Notes: generated by a model from the letters alone, not told the origin. A stretch of DNA of 64,000 nt from Mycolicibacterium rutilum (GCF_900108565.1 NZ_LT629971.1:5642001-5706000), one strand, 5' to 3'. Positions 44,813 through 54,047 are shown, counted from the stretch's first letter. Numbers and translations are program-made.

Positions 44813-45016
44813 ATGCAGCAGAGCCCGGAACTTCCTGATGAGGTCCCTGTCGCCGACGCGGTGGAGCAACAACGCGAGCCCAGCGAACCGCCGGTCGACG
44901 AGGAGGCCTCCGCGGCGCCGCGCGACAACCCGCCCCTGGAGGCCTCCCCCGCCGACTGGCAGGAGCAGCTGGGAACCGTCGAACTGGACCCCGACGACGG
45001 CCCCATCGACGACTGA
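44813..45016 (+). CDS. Small acidic protein of unknown function
   Basis: A 67-residue, strongly acidic and Pro/Glu/Asp-rich protein with no membrane segment or signal; probably disordered apart from the segment EASPADWQEQLGTVELD. I do not recognise a named family, although short proteins with this kind of ending occur in mycobacteria. Coding is supported by the steady third-position GC bias and by a -10 box at the right distance. It precedes the csbD-like gene and its SigF-type promoter. Confidence 0.6.
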   Translation: MQQSPELPDEVPVADAVEQQREPSEPPVDEEASAAPRDNPPLEASPADWQEQLGTVELDPDDGPIDD

Positions 45017-45034
45017 CCCGCCCCGGTCGCTCAC

Positions 45035-45060
45035 GTTTAGCCGCTCAGGCCCTCGGGAAT
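45035..45060 (+). promoter_or_regulatory. SigF-type promoter of the csbD-like gene
   Basis: GTTT (45035-45038), 16 bp, then GGGAAT (45055-45060), close to the GTTT-N16-GGGTAT pattern. It lies about 65 bp before the start of a gene whose family is typically under general-stress sigma control. Confidence 0.6.
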
Positions 45061-45125
45061 CCGCAGTGCAGCGCGGGGAAGTCCCCCGGGCGATGACCGA
45101 TCCAGCGCATCGCGGAAAGGTGAGC

Positions 45126-45365
45126 ATGACCGAGAAGAACAGTGGGCCCGAAGAAGGCATCAAGGGCGTCGTCGAGGACGTCAAGGGCAAGGCCAAGGAG
45201 ACGGTCGGCACGGTCACCGGACGTGACGACATGGTTCGCGAGGGCAAGGCCCAGCAGGACAAGGCCGACGCTCAGCAGGACGCCGCCAGGAAGGAAGCCG
45301 AGGCGGAATCCGCCCGCGCCGGCGCCAACGCCGCCGAGAAGCGGCAGGAATCCGAGCAGCGGTAA
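45126..45365 (+). CDS. CsbD family general stress protein
   Basis: A 79-residue, highly charged hydrophilic protein. The CsbD-like core is GIKGVVEDVKGKAKETVGTVTGRDDMVREGKAQQDKA, followed by an Ala/Glu/Lys-rich helix. Members are induced by general stress sigma factors in many bacteria; their biochemical role is unknown. The ATG has GGAAAGG upstream. A SigF-type promoter precedes it and a 14-bp hairpin terminator follows. Confidence 0.88.
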   Translation: MTEKNSGPEEGIKGVVEDVKGKAKETVGTVTGRDDMVREGKAQQDKADAQQDAARKEAEAESARAGANAAEKRQESEQR

Positions 45366-45378
45366 CTACCTCCACAAC

Positions 45379-45412
45379 GAGAAAGCCCAGCCTTTCGGCT
45401 GGGCTTTCTCTT
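45379..45412. terminator. Rho-independent terminator, probably bidirectional
   Basis: A perfect 14-bp stem (GAGAAAGCCCAGCC and its complement) with a TTTC loop sits between the convergent csbD-like and usfY-like genes, followed by TT on the plus strand. Confidence 0.88.
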
Positions 45413-45420
45413 GTGTATGG

Positions 45421-45729
45421 CTAGCTGCTCGGGCGTTGCCGCTCGGCATCGGGATGCTCTGCGTACCAACGCTCTTCGATCTTGCGGACACGGAGGTGCT
45501 CGGCCAGCAGCCAACCGCCGCCGATGACGAGCAGGACGGCCGAACCGCTGCCCAGTCCGATGCCGACGGTGTGGTGGCCGGCGCCGTGGGCCGCCAGCGC
45601 CGAGACGAACAACACCAGCGCCAACCCGATGAGGATCAGGCCCGGCATGTTCTTGGTGTCTTTCATCGATTCCCCGGCGTGCGGCCGCGTCGTCCGCGCG
45701 TGGTCTACGGGGTCCTTCGGGGTTTTCAT
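45421..45729 (-). CDS. usfY: UsfY-like small membrane protein
   Basis: A 102-residue protein with two membrane helices (about residues 29-47 and 58-76) between the N-terminal motif DPVDHARTTRPHAGESMK and a basic C-terminal tail (RKIEERWYAEHP). Both ends resemble, from memory, the SigF-linked protein UsfY, whose function is unknown. Its position before the Rv3289c-like gene and lat supports this. The ATG has AGGAG 6 nt upstream. A SigF-type promoter lies about 60-80 bp upstream. Confidence 0.68.
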   Translation of the reverse strand: MKTPKDPVDHARTTRPHAGESMKDTKNMPGLILIGLALVLFVSALAAHGAGHHTVGIGLGSGSAVLLVIGGGWLLAEHLRVRKIEERWYAEHPDAERQRPSS

Positions 45730-45785
45730 CGGTACTCCTCTCTCGGCATACCTCCCCGTGGGGCGGGCATGTCACAACGGTAGAA

Positions 45786-45811
45786 CTACCCGACCGCGCC
45801 GTGGCGGAAAC
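45786..45811 (-). promoter_or_regulatory. SigF-type promoter of the usfY-like gene
   Basis: On the minus strand: GTTT (45811-45808), 16 bp, GGGTAG (45791-45786). This is a near-consensus SigF promoter in the 98-bp gap before the usfY-like gene. Confidence 0.65.
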
Positions 45812-45827
45812 GGACAGTGCGGGAACC

Positions 45828-46445
45828 TCACTGGTAGGACGGATATCCGCCGGCGCGTAGTGCCGCGGCGAGATGGGCGGCGTTGCGGGCCAGCGCCGCG
45901 GTCGTCGACGCCACGGGCTCGGGGACCTCGTCGAGTTCCTTGTAGTCCTTGCTCTGCATCGCCTCCCCGGTCCAGTAGGTGCCGCCCTGGGCGGGGATCG
46001 TGTAACCGATGTCGTTGAGGCCCTGGAAGCAGTCGGAGATGACCTTGTGCGCGCCGTCCTCGTTGCCGACCACCCCGACGACGGCCACCTTGCCGACCAT
46101 CACCGGCCGGCCGGCGTCATCGGTGTTCGACAGCTCGGCGTCGAGCCGCTCGAGCACACGCTGGGTGACGCTGCACGGGTGGCCCAGCCAGATCGGCGTG
46201 GACAGCACCAGGATGTCGGCGCCGAGCAGCTTCTCCCGGATCTGCGGCCATTCGTCGCCGTCGCCCATGTCGGCCTCCACGCCCGGGGCGATCGCGTAGT
46301 CGACGCAGCGCACCGACTCGGTTTCGACGCCGGCGCTGCGCAGGTTCGCGCAGATGTGCTCGGCCATCAGTGCGCTGCTCGATTCGGCGGGGCTGGGTTT
46401 GAGGCTGCACACCAGCGCGACGGCGGTCAGCGGGCCGGCGCTCAC
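45828..46445 (-). CDS. NAD(P)H-dependent flavin oxidoreductase/flavodoxin-fold protein
   Basis: A 205-residue flavodoxin-fold protein. The N-terminal strand and phosphate loop region is VALVCSLKPSPAESSSA, followed by GADILVLSTPIWLGHPC and VAVVGVVGNEDGAH, which are the isoalloxazine-binding loops of the NADPH-dependent FMN reductase family. It probably reduces quinones or other electrophiles. The GTG at 46445 overlaps the stop of the membrane-protein gene (GTGA), so the two are co-translated, possibly from the SigF-like promoter at 46888-46913. Confidence 0.82.
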   Translation of the reverse strand: MSAGPLTAVALVCSLKPSPAESSSALMAEHICANLRSAGVETESVRCVDYAIAPGVEADMGDGDEWPQIREKLLGADILVLSTPIWLGHPCSVTQRVLERLDAELSNTDDAGRPVMVGKVAVVGVVGNEDGAHKVISDCFQGLNDIGYTIPAQGGTYWTGEAMQSKDYKELDEVPEPVASTTAALARNAAHLAAALRAGGYPSYQ

Positions 46446-46822
46446 CCGAACACCGCGGATCCGGTGAGCGGCAGCATGCTGGTGGTCAGGACCAGCAGCG
46501 CCGCGGCCATCAGCAGCCAACCGGCGCCGTGCCAGTGCCGCGCCGTCTCGCCGCGGCGCCCCGTCTGAAAGGCGCGGAACCAGGAGCGCAACCCGCCGAG
46601 CATCAACACCGCAGGGGCGGCGAGCGCGAGCAACGTGCGCTGCGGGGTGCCGCAGGCGACGGTGTCAGCGGTCGCGCCCTGGCATGTGCTGACCCACAGC
46701 ATCGCGGCGATCAGCAGACCCGCGCCCAGCACACCGACGCCGAGCGCGAACCGCGCCGCGTCGCGCAAACCATCGCGGGCGTCATTGTCGAGGGTCCGCA
46801 GTTGACCTGGGGTGGGATACAC
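46442..46822 (-). CDS. Small membrane protein (Rv3289c-like)
   Basis: A 126-residue protein with three predicted membrane helices (about residues 24-46, 66-80 and 100-120) and two periplasmic-side cysteines (STCQGATADTVACG) that could form a disulfide. It fits in size and place the transmembrane protein encoded between usfY and lat in M. tuberculosis. The GTG start at 46822 is the only one that precedes the first helix sensibly. The function is unknown. A SigF-like promoter motif lies 66-91 bp upstream. Confidence 0.7.
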   Translation of the reverse strand: MYPTPGQLRTLDNDARDGLRDAARFALGVGVLGAGLLIAAMLWVSTCQGATADTVACGTPQRTLLALAAPAVLMLGGLRSWFRAFQTGRRGETARHWHGAGWLLMAAALLVLTTSMLPLTGSAVFG

Positions 46823-46887
46823 GACCGAATTCTTCTCTTCCCGACTTGCTGCTCTGCCCAGTGCGGGCGATGGTGACGTCGAGCAGA

Positions 46888-46913
46888 CTTCCCGGCCGGA
46901 ACCCCTGGTAAAC
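46888..46913 (-). promoter_or_regulatory. SigF-like promoter (weak) before the membrane-protein/flavoprotein pair
   Basis: On the minus strand: GTTT (46913-46910), 16 bp, GGGAAG (46893-46888). The -35 and spacing are ideal; the -10 departs from GGGTAT at two or three positions. Confidence 0.4.
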
Positions 46914-46927
46914 GTGCAGATCGATCG

Positions 46928-47581
46928 TCAGGACCGCACGCGGTAATGCGCCGTCAGCAGCAACCGGTCGTAGGCGGCGCGCGGCGGTAGTTCCTCTTCG
47001 TAGCTCAACCCGAGGAAGTCCCTGCTGATCTGCTCGGCCAGCGGGCGCAGTTCGGTGCCCGTTTCCTGGGCTCGCCACTTGAGCAGTTCGAAGGCCGAGT
47101 CGGCGCTGATCCGGTAGATCAGCATCAGCATTCCTCTGGCCTGCTCGACGACGCCGCGGGTCTCGGCGGCGACGCGGGCCTCCGGCCCCCGGATCGGCGT
47201 CGGGGTGATGTCGACGTAGAAGCCGTGGGTGCCGATCACCCGGCCGCCGTCGTCGAACAGTTGATCGCCGACCACGACGACGTGGCGGGTCCGGCCCGCG
47301 GTGTCGATGATCCGGTGCCGCGTCGAGAACGCACCCGCGGTGCGGCGGATCTCCTCCAGGGTCGCGGCGACCTGGCCGTGGTCGTCGGGGTGTTTGTGCG
47401 AGAGCACGAGATCGGTGGTCGGGTTGGCGGTGCCCGGCTCGTACCCGTGCATCCGTTCGACCTGCGGCGACCACTCCCAGCGCTCGTCGGCGAAGTGGAA
47501 ACGGAACCAACCGACGCGCTGCGGGTCACCGTCGGCGAGGGCGCGTTCGACCGACGACTGTCCGTCAGAACCGGCCTCCAT
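46928..47581 (-). CDS. PAS-ANTAR regulatory protein
   Basis: A 217-residue protein with a PAS sensor domain (about residues 20-130; FRFHFADERWEWSPQVERMHGY, FYVDITPTP) and a C-terminal ANTAR RNA-binding domain (about residues 135-190; VVEQARGMLMLIYRISADSAF). ANTAR proteins prevent transcription termination by binding paired hairpins in leader RNAs. The PAS ligand is unknown. Mycobacteria encode several PAS-ANTAR proteins. It is near SigF-type genes, so a stress signal is plausible but not shown. Confidence 0.85.
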   Translation of the reverse strand: MEAGSDGQSSVERALADGDPQRVGWFRFHFADERWEWSPQVERMHGYEPGTANPTTDLVLSHKHPDDHGQVAATLEEIRRTAGAFSTRHRIIDTAGRTRHVVVVGDQLFDDGGRVIGTHGFYVDITPTPIRGPEARVAAETRGVVEQARGMLMLIYRISADSAFELLKWRAQETGTELRPLAEQISRDFLGLSYEEELPPRAAYDRLLLTAHYRVRS

Positions 47582-47661
47582 GCTCGGAGGCTAACGCGGT
47601 CCAACACACATGTGGGTCACGGTGCGCGACCGTTCGCATAACGGCTGTCGGGGGCCCCGCC

Positions 47662-47667
47662 TAGCAT
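47662..47667 (+). promoter_or_regulatory. Leaderless-type -10 element before the Mrr-like gene
   Basis: TAGCAT ends 7 nt before the GTG at 47675; the same hexamer and nearly the same distance occur before accD5. Confidence 0.4.
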
Positions 47668-47674
47668 TCGCCGG

Positions 47675-48224
47675 GTGAGGTTCACGGTGCTGGCGACGAC
47701 GGCCGTCGCCGCCGGCGTCGTCGCCGCCTCGGCCGGCCTGGCGCCGCAGCACTGCCTGCTCGTCGCCGCACTGACGCCGGCGTTGCTCGTCGCGCTGCCG
47801 CGTTTCCTCACCGGCGCGGTCGTCGGCGCACTGCGGCCGGACCCCGGCGAGGATGCCACCGCCGCGATGACCGGCACCGAGTTCGAGGACTACGTGGCGC
47901 GAGTCGCGAGGTCCTGCGGTCTTCCGGTGATCATGACCGCGATCACCGGCGACTGGGGCGTCGACATCATCGTCGGCAAGCGGCCGAATCGCCTTGCCAT
48001 CCAATGCAAACGCCAGTCCCGGCCGGTGGGCGCCGGCGCCGTGCAGGAGGTGGTGGCCGGCGCACCGATGCAGGACTGCGCCAGGACCATGGTGGTGACC
48101 AACCACCAATTCACCCCCGCCGCACGCAGACTCGCCGAGCTGCACGGGTGCGAGCTGGTCGGCGGCGCGGAACTGCCCAGGCTGCGCTCGACGATCCGGC
48201 GCCTGGTGGAGCCGGCGACCGAGG

Positions 48225-48232
<8 letters not shown>
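47675..48232 (+). CDS. Membrane-anchored Mrr-like endonuclease-fold protein
   Basis: A 185-residue protein with two N-terminal membrane helices (about residues 3-22 and 26-50) and a cytoplasmic PD-(D/E)xK domain of the Mrr_cat family (about residues 65-175). The catalytic core is GTEFEDYVARVA, GDWGVDIIVG and IQCKRQSRPVG, followed by VVTNHQFTPAA. Mrr enzymes cut modified DNA; membrane-anchored forms are common but poorly understood. No methyltransferase is adjacent. Its 3' end overlaps the convergent lat gene by 8 bp. Confidence 0.83.
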
Positions 48233-49574
<1,342 letters not shown>

Positions 49575-49596
49575 GCCGCCATGCTAACAGAATCTT

Positions 49597-49624
49597 TACG
49601 GTCTATTCGCTAGTAGACCGTAGA
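49597..49624. promoter_or_regulatory. Inverted-repeat operator before lat
   Basis: ACGGTCTA (49599-49606) and TAGACCGT (49615-49622) are perfect inverted arms 8 bp apart, extending to 10 of 11 matching positions. The site lies 25-50 bp before the lat start and just after lrpA, a natural LrpA target. Confidence 0.6.
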
Positions 49625-49658
49625 TTTTACGGGATAATGTCGCGACGCTCGTAAAATG
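49625..49658. promoter_or_regulatory. Second inverted repeat at the lrpA-lat junction
   Basis: ATTTTACG (49625-49632) and CGTAAAAT (49651-49658) are perfect 8-bp arms 18 bp apart, overlapping the end of lrpA. With the neighbouring palindrome it gives a two-site array suited to an octameric Lrp/AsnC protein. Confidence 0.5.
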
Positions 49659-50106
49659 TCTGTAGGATGATCGTGCTTCGAGTACGTACGTTGGCCGCGG
49701 TCCGGATCCGCTGCAGCAGGTCCTCGAGCGCACGCGCCGACTCGACGCGCACGAGCAGGACGTAGCTCTCGTCCCCGGCCACCGAGTGGCACGACTCGAT
49801 GGCCTCGATGTGTTCGAGGCGCGCGGGCGCATCGTCGGGCTGGGAAGGATCGAGAGGAGTGATGGCCACGAACGCCGACAGCATGTTGCCGACGGCCTCC
49901 GGGCTGATCCGCGCCGAGTATCCGGTCACCACGCCGCGCGCCTCGAGCCGGCGCACCCGCGACTGCACCGCCGACACCGACAACCCGGCGGCGGCGGCGA
50001 GGTGGGCCAGGGTCGCGCGGCCGTCGGCGACGAGTTCGCGCGCCAGCTTGCGGTCGATCTCGTCGAGCTCGACCGGTGCGCGGCCGGCGTCGTCGGCTTC
50101 AGGCAT
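49627..50106 (-). CDS. lrpA: Lrp/AsnC family regulator LrpA
   Basis: A 159-residue feast/famine regulator. The N-terminal helix-turn-helix is DEIDRKLARELVADGRATLA with LSVSAVQSRVRRLEARGVV as recognition region; the RAM ligand-binding domain follows (VLLVRVESARALEDLLQRI). It corresponds to Rv3291c, which binds aromatic amino acids and regulates lat. The ATG at 50106 has a TACAGT box 6 nt upstream on the minus strand, so it may be leaderless. It diverges from the DUF1338 gene. Confidence 0.92.
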   Translation of the reverse strand: MPEADDAGRAPVELDEIDRKLARELVADGRATLAHLAAAAGLSVSAVQSRVRRLEARGVVTGYSARISPEAVGNMLSAFVAITPLDPSQPDDAPARLEHIEAIESCHSVAGDESYVLLVRVESARALEDLLQRIRTAANVRTRSTIILQTFYERRDIIP

Positions 50107-50136
50107 GGCGGCACTGTATCCGAGGCGGTACGCGCG

Positions 50137-51366
50137 ATGAGCCGACAAGTCGAAGCCTGGCAGCTGCGGGCGCAGTTCGCCGCGCAGCTGTCGCGGATGT
50201 ACGGCGCGGAGGTGCCCGCCTACACCACGTTGGTCGAGGTGGCCGCGGCGGTGAACCGCGACCACGCCGCCGCGACGCCTGATGCGGAACGGCTGGGCTC
50301 ACTCGACCGGGTCACTGCCGAACGGCACGGCGCGATCCGCGTGGGCAGCCCCGGCGAGCTCGCCGACGTCGCTGATCTGTTCGCCGCGTTCGGCATGTAC
50401 CCGGTCGGTTTCTACGATCTGCGCGACGCGGCGTCGCCGGTGCCGGTGGTCTCGACGGCGTTCCGGCCGATCGACTCCGAGGAACTGGCGCGCAACCCGT
50501 TTCGGGTGTTCACCTCGATGCTGGCGACGGCCGACGCACGGTTCTTCTCGGCCGATCTGCGCAGCCGCGTCGAGCGGTTCGTCGAGGCACGACGGTTGTT
50601 CGACCCGGAGTTGCTCGCCGAGGCCCGGCGCATCGCGGCCGACGGGGGCGCGGAGGCCGAACGCGCCGAGCGGTTCGTCGCCGCCGCGGTCTCGGCGTTC
50701 GCGTTGTCGCGCGAGCCGATCGACCGCACGTGGTACGACGAACTGAGCGCGGTGTCCGCGGTGGCGGCCGACATCGCGGGCGTCACGTCCACCCACATCA
50801 ACCACCTGACGCCGCGGGTCCTCGACATCGACGAGCTGTACGGCCGGATGACGGAGCGCGGGATCACGATGATCGACGCGATCCAGGGCCCGCCCCGCAC
50901 CGCCGGTCCCGCGGTGTTGTTGCGGCAGACGTCGTTTCGGGCGCTGGCCGAGCCGCGGCGGTTCCGCGAACCCGACGGCGCGGTGGTCGACGGCACCCTG
51001 CGGGTGCGGTTCGGCGAGGTCGAGGCGCGCGGTGTCGCGTTGACCCGCGAGGGCCGCGCGCGCTACGACGCCGCGATGGCCGCGCCGGATCCGGCCGCCG
51101 TGTGGGATCAGCACTTCCCCGACAGCGACGCGGCGATGGCCGCGCAGGGACTGGCCTACTACCACGGCGGCGATCCCACCAAACCCGTTGTCTACGAGGA
51201 CTTCCTGCCGGCCTCGGCGGCGGGCATCTTCCGATCCAACCTCGACACCGAAGCACAGGCCACCAATGCCGAAGACGCCTCCGACTACAGCATGGGCTGG
51301 ATGTCGGAGCGGCTCGGCCACCACATTCACGACCCTTACGAGCTCTACGAGAAAGCAGCACAATGA
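50137..51366 (+). CDS. DUF1338 protein, 2-oxoadipate dioxygenase/decarboxylase (HglS)-like
   Basis: A 409-residue member of the DUF1338 family (Rv3292 homologue). Family members with known function are Fe(II) enzymes that turn 2-oxoadipate into D-2-hydroxyglutarate in lysine breakdown. Candidate metal ligands are His64 in AERHGAIRVG and a His near residue 224 in THINHLTPRVL, with a Glu expected in the C-terminal half. Its ATGA overlap with the piperideine-6-carboxylate dehydrogenase gene, and the lat gene nearby, support this role. Confidence 0.85.
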   Translation: MSRQVEAWQLRAQFAAQLSRMYGAEVPAYTTLVEVAAAVNRDHAAATPDAERLGSLDRVTAERHGAIRVGSPGELADVADLFAAFGMYPVGFYDLRDAASPVPVVSTAFRPIDSEELARNPFRVFTSMLATADARFFSADLRSRVERFVEARRLFDPELLAEARRIAADGGAEAERAERFVAAAVSAFALSREPIDRTWYDELSAVSAVAADIAGVTSTHINHLTPRVLDIDELYGRMTERGITMIDAIQGPPRTAGPAVLLRQTSFRALAEPRRFREPDGAVVDGTLRVRFGEVEARGVALTREGRARYDAAMAAPDPAAVWDQHFPDSDAAMAAQGLAYYHGGDPTKPVVYEDFLPASAAGIFRSNLDTEAQATNAEDASDYSMGWMSERLGHHIHDPYELYEKAAQ

Positions 51367-52907
51367 CCACCATGACGACTTCGACGCTCCCCTCGGTCGA
51401 CACCCTGCGCGAGCGCGCCCGTGACGCGCTGACCGCGATCGGCTGGCGCGGCGACCTCGGCGCACCGGGCGGCCCGGGCCTGCAGGCCAGCACGCCGATC
51501 ACCGGGGACGTGCTGTTCTCCGTCGCCGAGTCGACGACCGATCAGGCCGACGCGGCGATCGCCGAAGCCGCACAGGCGTTTTCGGTGTGGCGCAGCACGC
51601 CCGCCCCGGTGCGCGGCGCACTCGTCGCGCGGCTCGGCGAACTGCTCGTCGCGCACAAGGCCGAGCTGGCCACGCTGGTCACGCTCGAGGCGGGCAAGAT
51701 CACCTCCGAGGCGCTCGGCGAGGTGCAGGAGATGATCGACGTCTGCCAGTTCGCGGTCGGGCTGTCGCGTCAGCTGTACGGCAGGACGATCGCCTCCGAG
51801 CGGCCGGGGCACCGGTTGATGGAGAACTGGCACCCGCTCGGCGTCGTCGGGGTGATCACCGCGTTCAACTTCCCGGTCGCGGTGTGGGCGTGGAACACCG
51901 CCGTCGCGCTGGTCTGCGGGGACACCGTGGTGTGGAAGCCCTCGGAGCTGACACCGCTGACGGCTTTGGCGTGCCAGGCGCTGATCGAGCGGGCCGCCGC
52001 CGATGTGGGGGCGCCGCGCGAGGTGAGCCGGTTGATCCAAGGCGGCCGCGAGATCGGTGAGCGCCTCGTCGACGACCCGCGGGTGGCGCTGCTGAGCGCG
52101 ACCGGTTCGGTGCGGATGGGCCAACAGGTCGGCCCGCGCGTCGCGCAGCGGTTCGGCAAGGTGCTGCTGGAGTTGGGCGGCAACAACGCCGCGATCGTCA
52201 CGCCGTCGGCCGATCTCGACCTGGCCGTGCGCGCGATCGTGTTCTCGGCGGCGGGCACGGCGGGCCAGCGCTGCACCACGCTGCGCCGGCTGATCGTGCA
52301 CTCGTCGATCGCCGACGAGGTCGTCTCCCGGATCGTCGACGCGTACCGGCAGCTGCCCATCGGCGATCCCGGCACCGACGGCACACTGGTCGGCCCGCTG
52401 ATCCACGCGGCCGCCTACCGCGACATGGTCCGGGCGCTGGAGCAGGCCGGCGCCGAAGGCGGTGAGGTGTTCGGCGGCGAGCGACAGGACGTCGGAGACG
52501 AGTCGGCGTACTACGTCGCCCCGGCGGTGGTGCGGATGCCGGCGCAGACCGACGTCGTGCACGCCGAGACGTTCGCCCCGATCCTCTACGTGATGACCTA
52601 CGACGACCTCGATGAGGCGATCGCCATGAACAACGCTGTTCCGCAGGGACTTTCGTCGTCGATCTTCACGCTCGACATGCGGGAGGCCGAACGCTTCCTG
52701 GCCGCCGACGGTTCGGACTGCGGTATCGCCAACGTCAACATCGGCACGTCGGGCGCCGAGATCGGCGGCGCGTTCGGCGGCGAGAAGCAGACCGGCGGCG
52801 GCCGCGAGTCGGGCTCGGACTCGTGGAAGGCCTACATGCGTCGCGCCACCAATACGGTGAACTACTCGACCGAACTGCCGCTCGCCCAGGGCGTCCACTT
52901 CGGCTAA
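51363..52907 (+). CDS. pcd: Piperideine-6-carboxylate (aminoadipate semialdehyde) dehydrogenase
   Basis: A 514-residue aldehyde dehydrogenase of the ALDH7/AmaB branch. Active-site features are FNFPVAVWAWN, the general-base Glu in LLELGGNNAAIV and the Cys nucleophile in GTAGQRCTTLRRL. It oxidises the semialdehyde made by Lat to L-2-aminoadipate. The start overlaps the DUF1338 stop by 4 bp (ATGA). It corresponds to Rv3293. A dispersed palindrome follows the stop. Confidence 0.92.
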   Translation: MTTMTTSTLPSVDTLRERARDALTAIGWRGDLGAPGGPGLQASTPITGDVLFSVAESTTDQADAAIAEAAQAFSVWRSTPAPVRGALVARLGELLVAHKAELATLVTLEAGKITSEALGEVQEMIDVCQFAVGLSRQLYGRTIASERPGHRLMENWHPLGVVGVITAFNFPVAVWAWNTAVALVCGDTVVWKPSELTPLTALACQALIERAAADVGAPREVSRLIQGGREIGERLVDDPRVALLSATGSVRMGQQVGPRVAQRFGKVLLELGGNNAAIVTPSADLDLAVRAIVFSAAGTAGQRCTTLRRLIVHSSIADEVVSRIVDAYRQLPIGDPGTDGTLVGPLIHAAAYRDMVRALEQAGAEGGEVFGGERQDVGDESAYYVAPAVVRMPAQTDVVHAETFAPILYVMTYDDLDEAIAMNNAVPQGLSSSIFTLDMREAERFLAADGSDCGIANVNIGTSGAEIGGAFGGEKQTGGGRESGSDSWKAYMRRATNTVNYSTELPLAQGVHFG

Positions 52908-52925
52908 CTCCGCCGTTTCCGCCGA

Positions 52926-52978
52926 ACGTGCGGTTTCGTACGCAACACGCCGCGTCCGCGGTCGAAAATGCACACTCG
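52926..52978. repeat. 53-bp imperfect palindromic repeat, copy 1
   Basis: The element begins ACGTGCGGTTTCGTACGCAA and ends with a CGAAAATGCAC...TCG half that is complementary to its beginning. A second copy, equal at 41 of 53 positions and in the same orientation, lies at 53923-53975 on the other side of the next gene. Confidence 0.7.
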
Positions 52979-53049
52979 CGCGGGGCGCCCTGTGGATAAC
53001 TCCACCTGAACGCACCGGCGATGTCGTGGTCAGTCGCGACCGTTGCGGC

Positions 53050-53922
53050 ATGGACGAAATCGTTTGGCCGTTTCGAGCGACGGAAGCTGTCGACGCCGGC
53101 GAGGTGACACACCGCCAACTGCGTCGCTTCTACATCGCCATGTATCCGGGCGTCTGGATACCCCGTGGCGTCGAACCGACGGCGGTCGATCGCGCCCGCG
53201 GCGCCTGGCTGTGGTCGCGGCGCCGCGGCGTGCTCACCGGGTTGTCGGCCTCCGCGATGCACGGCGGCAAATACATTGAGCCGCATACTATCCCTGAATT
53301 GGTGCTTGACAATCGTCGCCCACCACAGCTCCTCACCGTGCACAGTGACACGTTGCTGCCCGGCGAGACAGGCTTACGGGCCGGGATGCCGGTGACGACG
53401 CCTGCTCGCACGGCCTTCGATCTCGGCAGGCGGCTGCCGACCATCGAAGGCGTACAGCGCATCGACGCACTGATGAACGCCACCGGAGTCACCGTCGCGG
53501 ACGTGGAGGTTGTTGCGCTGCAGCATCCCGGCGCGCGCGGCCTACGCCAACTGCGAAGCACGCTGGACCTCGTCGACGGCGGGGCCGAGTCGCCGTACGA
53601 GTCGCTGACCCGGCTACTGCTTGTCCGCGCCGGATTTCCCCGCCCGCAGACACAGATACGCGTGTTCGACCACAGCGGACGCTTGGTCGCCCGGATCGAC
53701 ATGGGATGGCCCGAATACTGCGTCGGTGTCGACTTCGAAGGCGGTCATCACTGGACCGACCCGAAGCAGCGCACCGCAGACGCCGAACGCTATTGGCTGC
53801 TGCCCCGGCTCGGCTGGAACGACCTCAGGCTGACCAGCGGCATGCTGCACAACAACCCGCAGACATTCCTTCGTCGGGTCGGTGAGGCACTTATAGCTCG
53901 CGGCTGCCCGAAAACATGGTGA
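53050..53922 (+). CDS. AbiEi-like/DUF559 nuclease-fold protein
   Basis: A 290-residue protein of a type common in mycobacteria. The N-terminal half (TEAVDAGEVTHRQLRRFYI, GVWIPRGV, GVLTGLSASAMHG) resembles the winged-helix region of AbiEi-type antitoxins. The C-terminal part (RLVARIDMGWPEYCVGVDFE, GHHWTDP) resembles a Vsr/DUF559 PD-(D/E)xK nuclease core. No AbiEii partner is adjacent, so a toxin-antitoxin role is not supported. I prefer the ATG at 53050 to the GTG at 53026. The gene is flanked on both sides by a 53-bp palindromic repeat. Confidence 0.7.
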   Translation: MDEIVWPFRATEAVDAGEVTHRQLRRFYIAMYPGVWIPRGVEPTAVDRARGAWLWSRRRGVLTGLSASAMHGGKYIEPHTIPELVLDNRRPPQLLTVHSDTLLPGETGLRAGMPVTTPARTAFDLGRRLPTIEGVQRIDALMNATGVTVADVEVVALQHPGARGLRQLRSTLDLVDGGAESPYESLTRLLLVRAGFPRPQTQIRVFDHSGRLVARIDMGWPEYCVGVDFEGGHHWTDPKQRTADAERYWLLPRLGWNDLRLTSGMLHNNPQTFLRRVGEALIARGCPKTW

Positions 53923-53975
53923 GCGTGCCGTTTCGTTCGCAACACGCCGTGCCGACGGACGAAAGCGCACGGTCG
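53923..53975. repeat. 53-bp imperfect palindromic repeat, copy 2
   Basis: It begins GCGTGCCGTTTCGTTCGCAA directly after the stop codon of the nuclease-like gene and ends with CGAAAGCGCACGGTCG. It matches copy 1 without gaps over 53 bp. Confidence 0.7.
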
Positions 53976-54002
53976 AGACACCTCCGCCCGCCCAGCCGAC
54001 CC

Positions 54003-54032
54003 TTGACGACGGCCACTCCGGCGTCCTAGTGT
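54003..54032 (+). promoter_or_regulatory. Possible promoter of the rhamnose operon
   Basis: TTGACG (54003-54008) and TAGTGT (54027-54032) are 18 bp apart. The CRP-like site overlaps the end of the -10 and the LacI-type operator follows. Confidence 0.4.
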
Positions 54033-54045
54033 GAGCGCACTCACG
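54030..54045. promoter_or_regulatory. CRP-type binding site before rhaM
   Basis: TGTGA-GCGCAC-TCACG matches the TGTGA-N6-TCACA consensus of cAMP receptor proteins at 9 of 10 defined positions. Confidence 0.6.
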
Positions 54046-54047
54046 AA

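Noticed and set aside
53050..53922. Type IV toxin-antitoxin system based on the AbiEi-like N-terminus
   Set aside because: No AbiEii-type nucleotidyltransferase is encoded next to it and the C-terminus looks like a nuclease.
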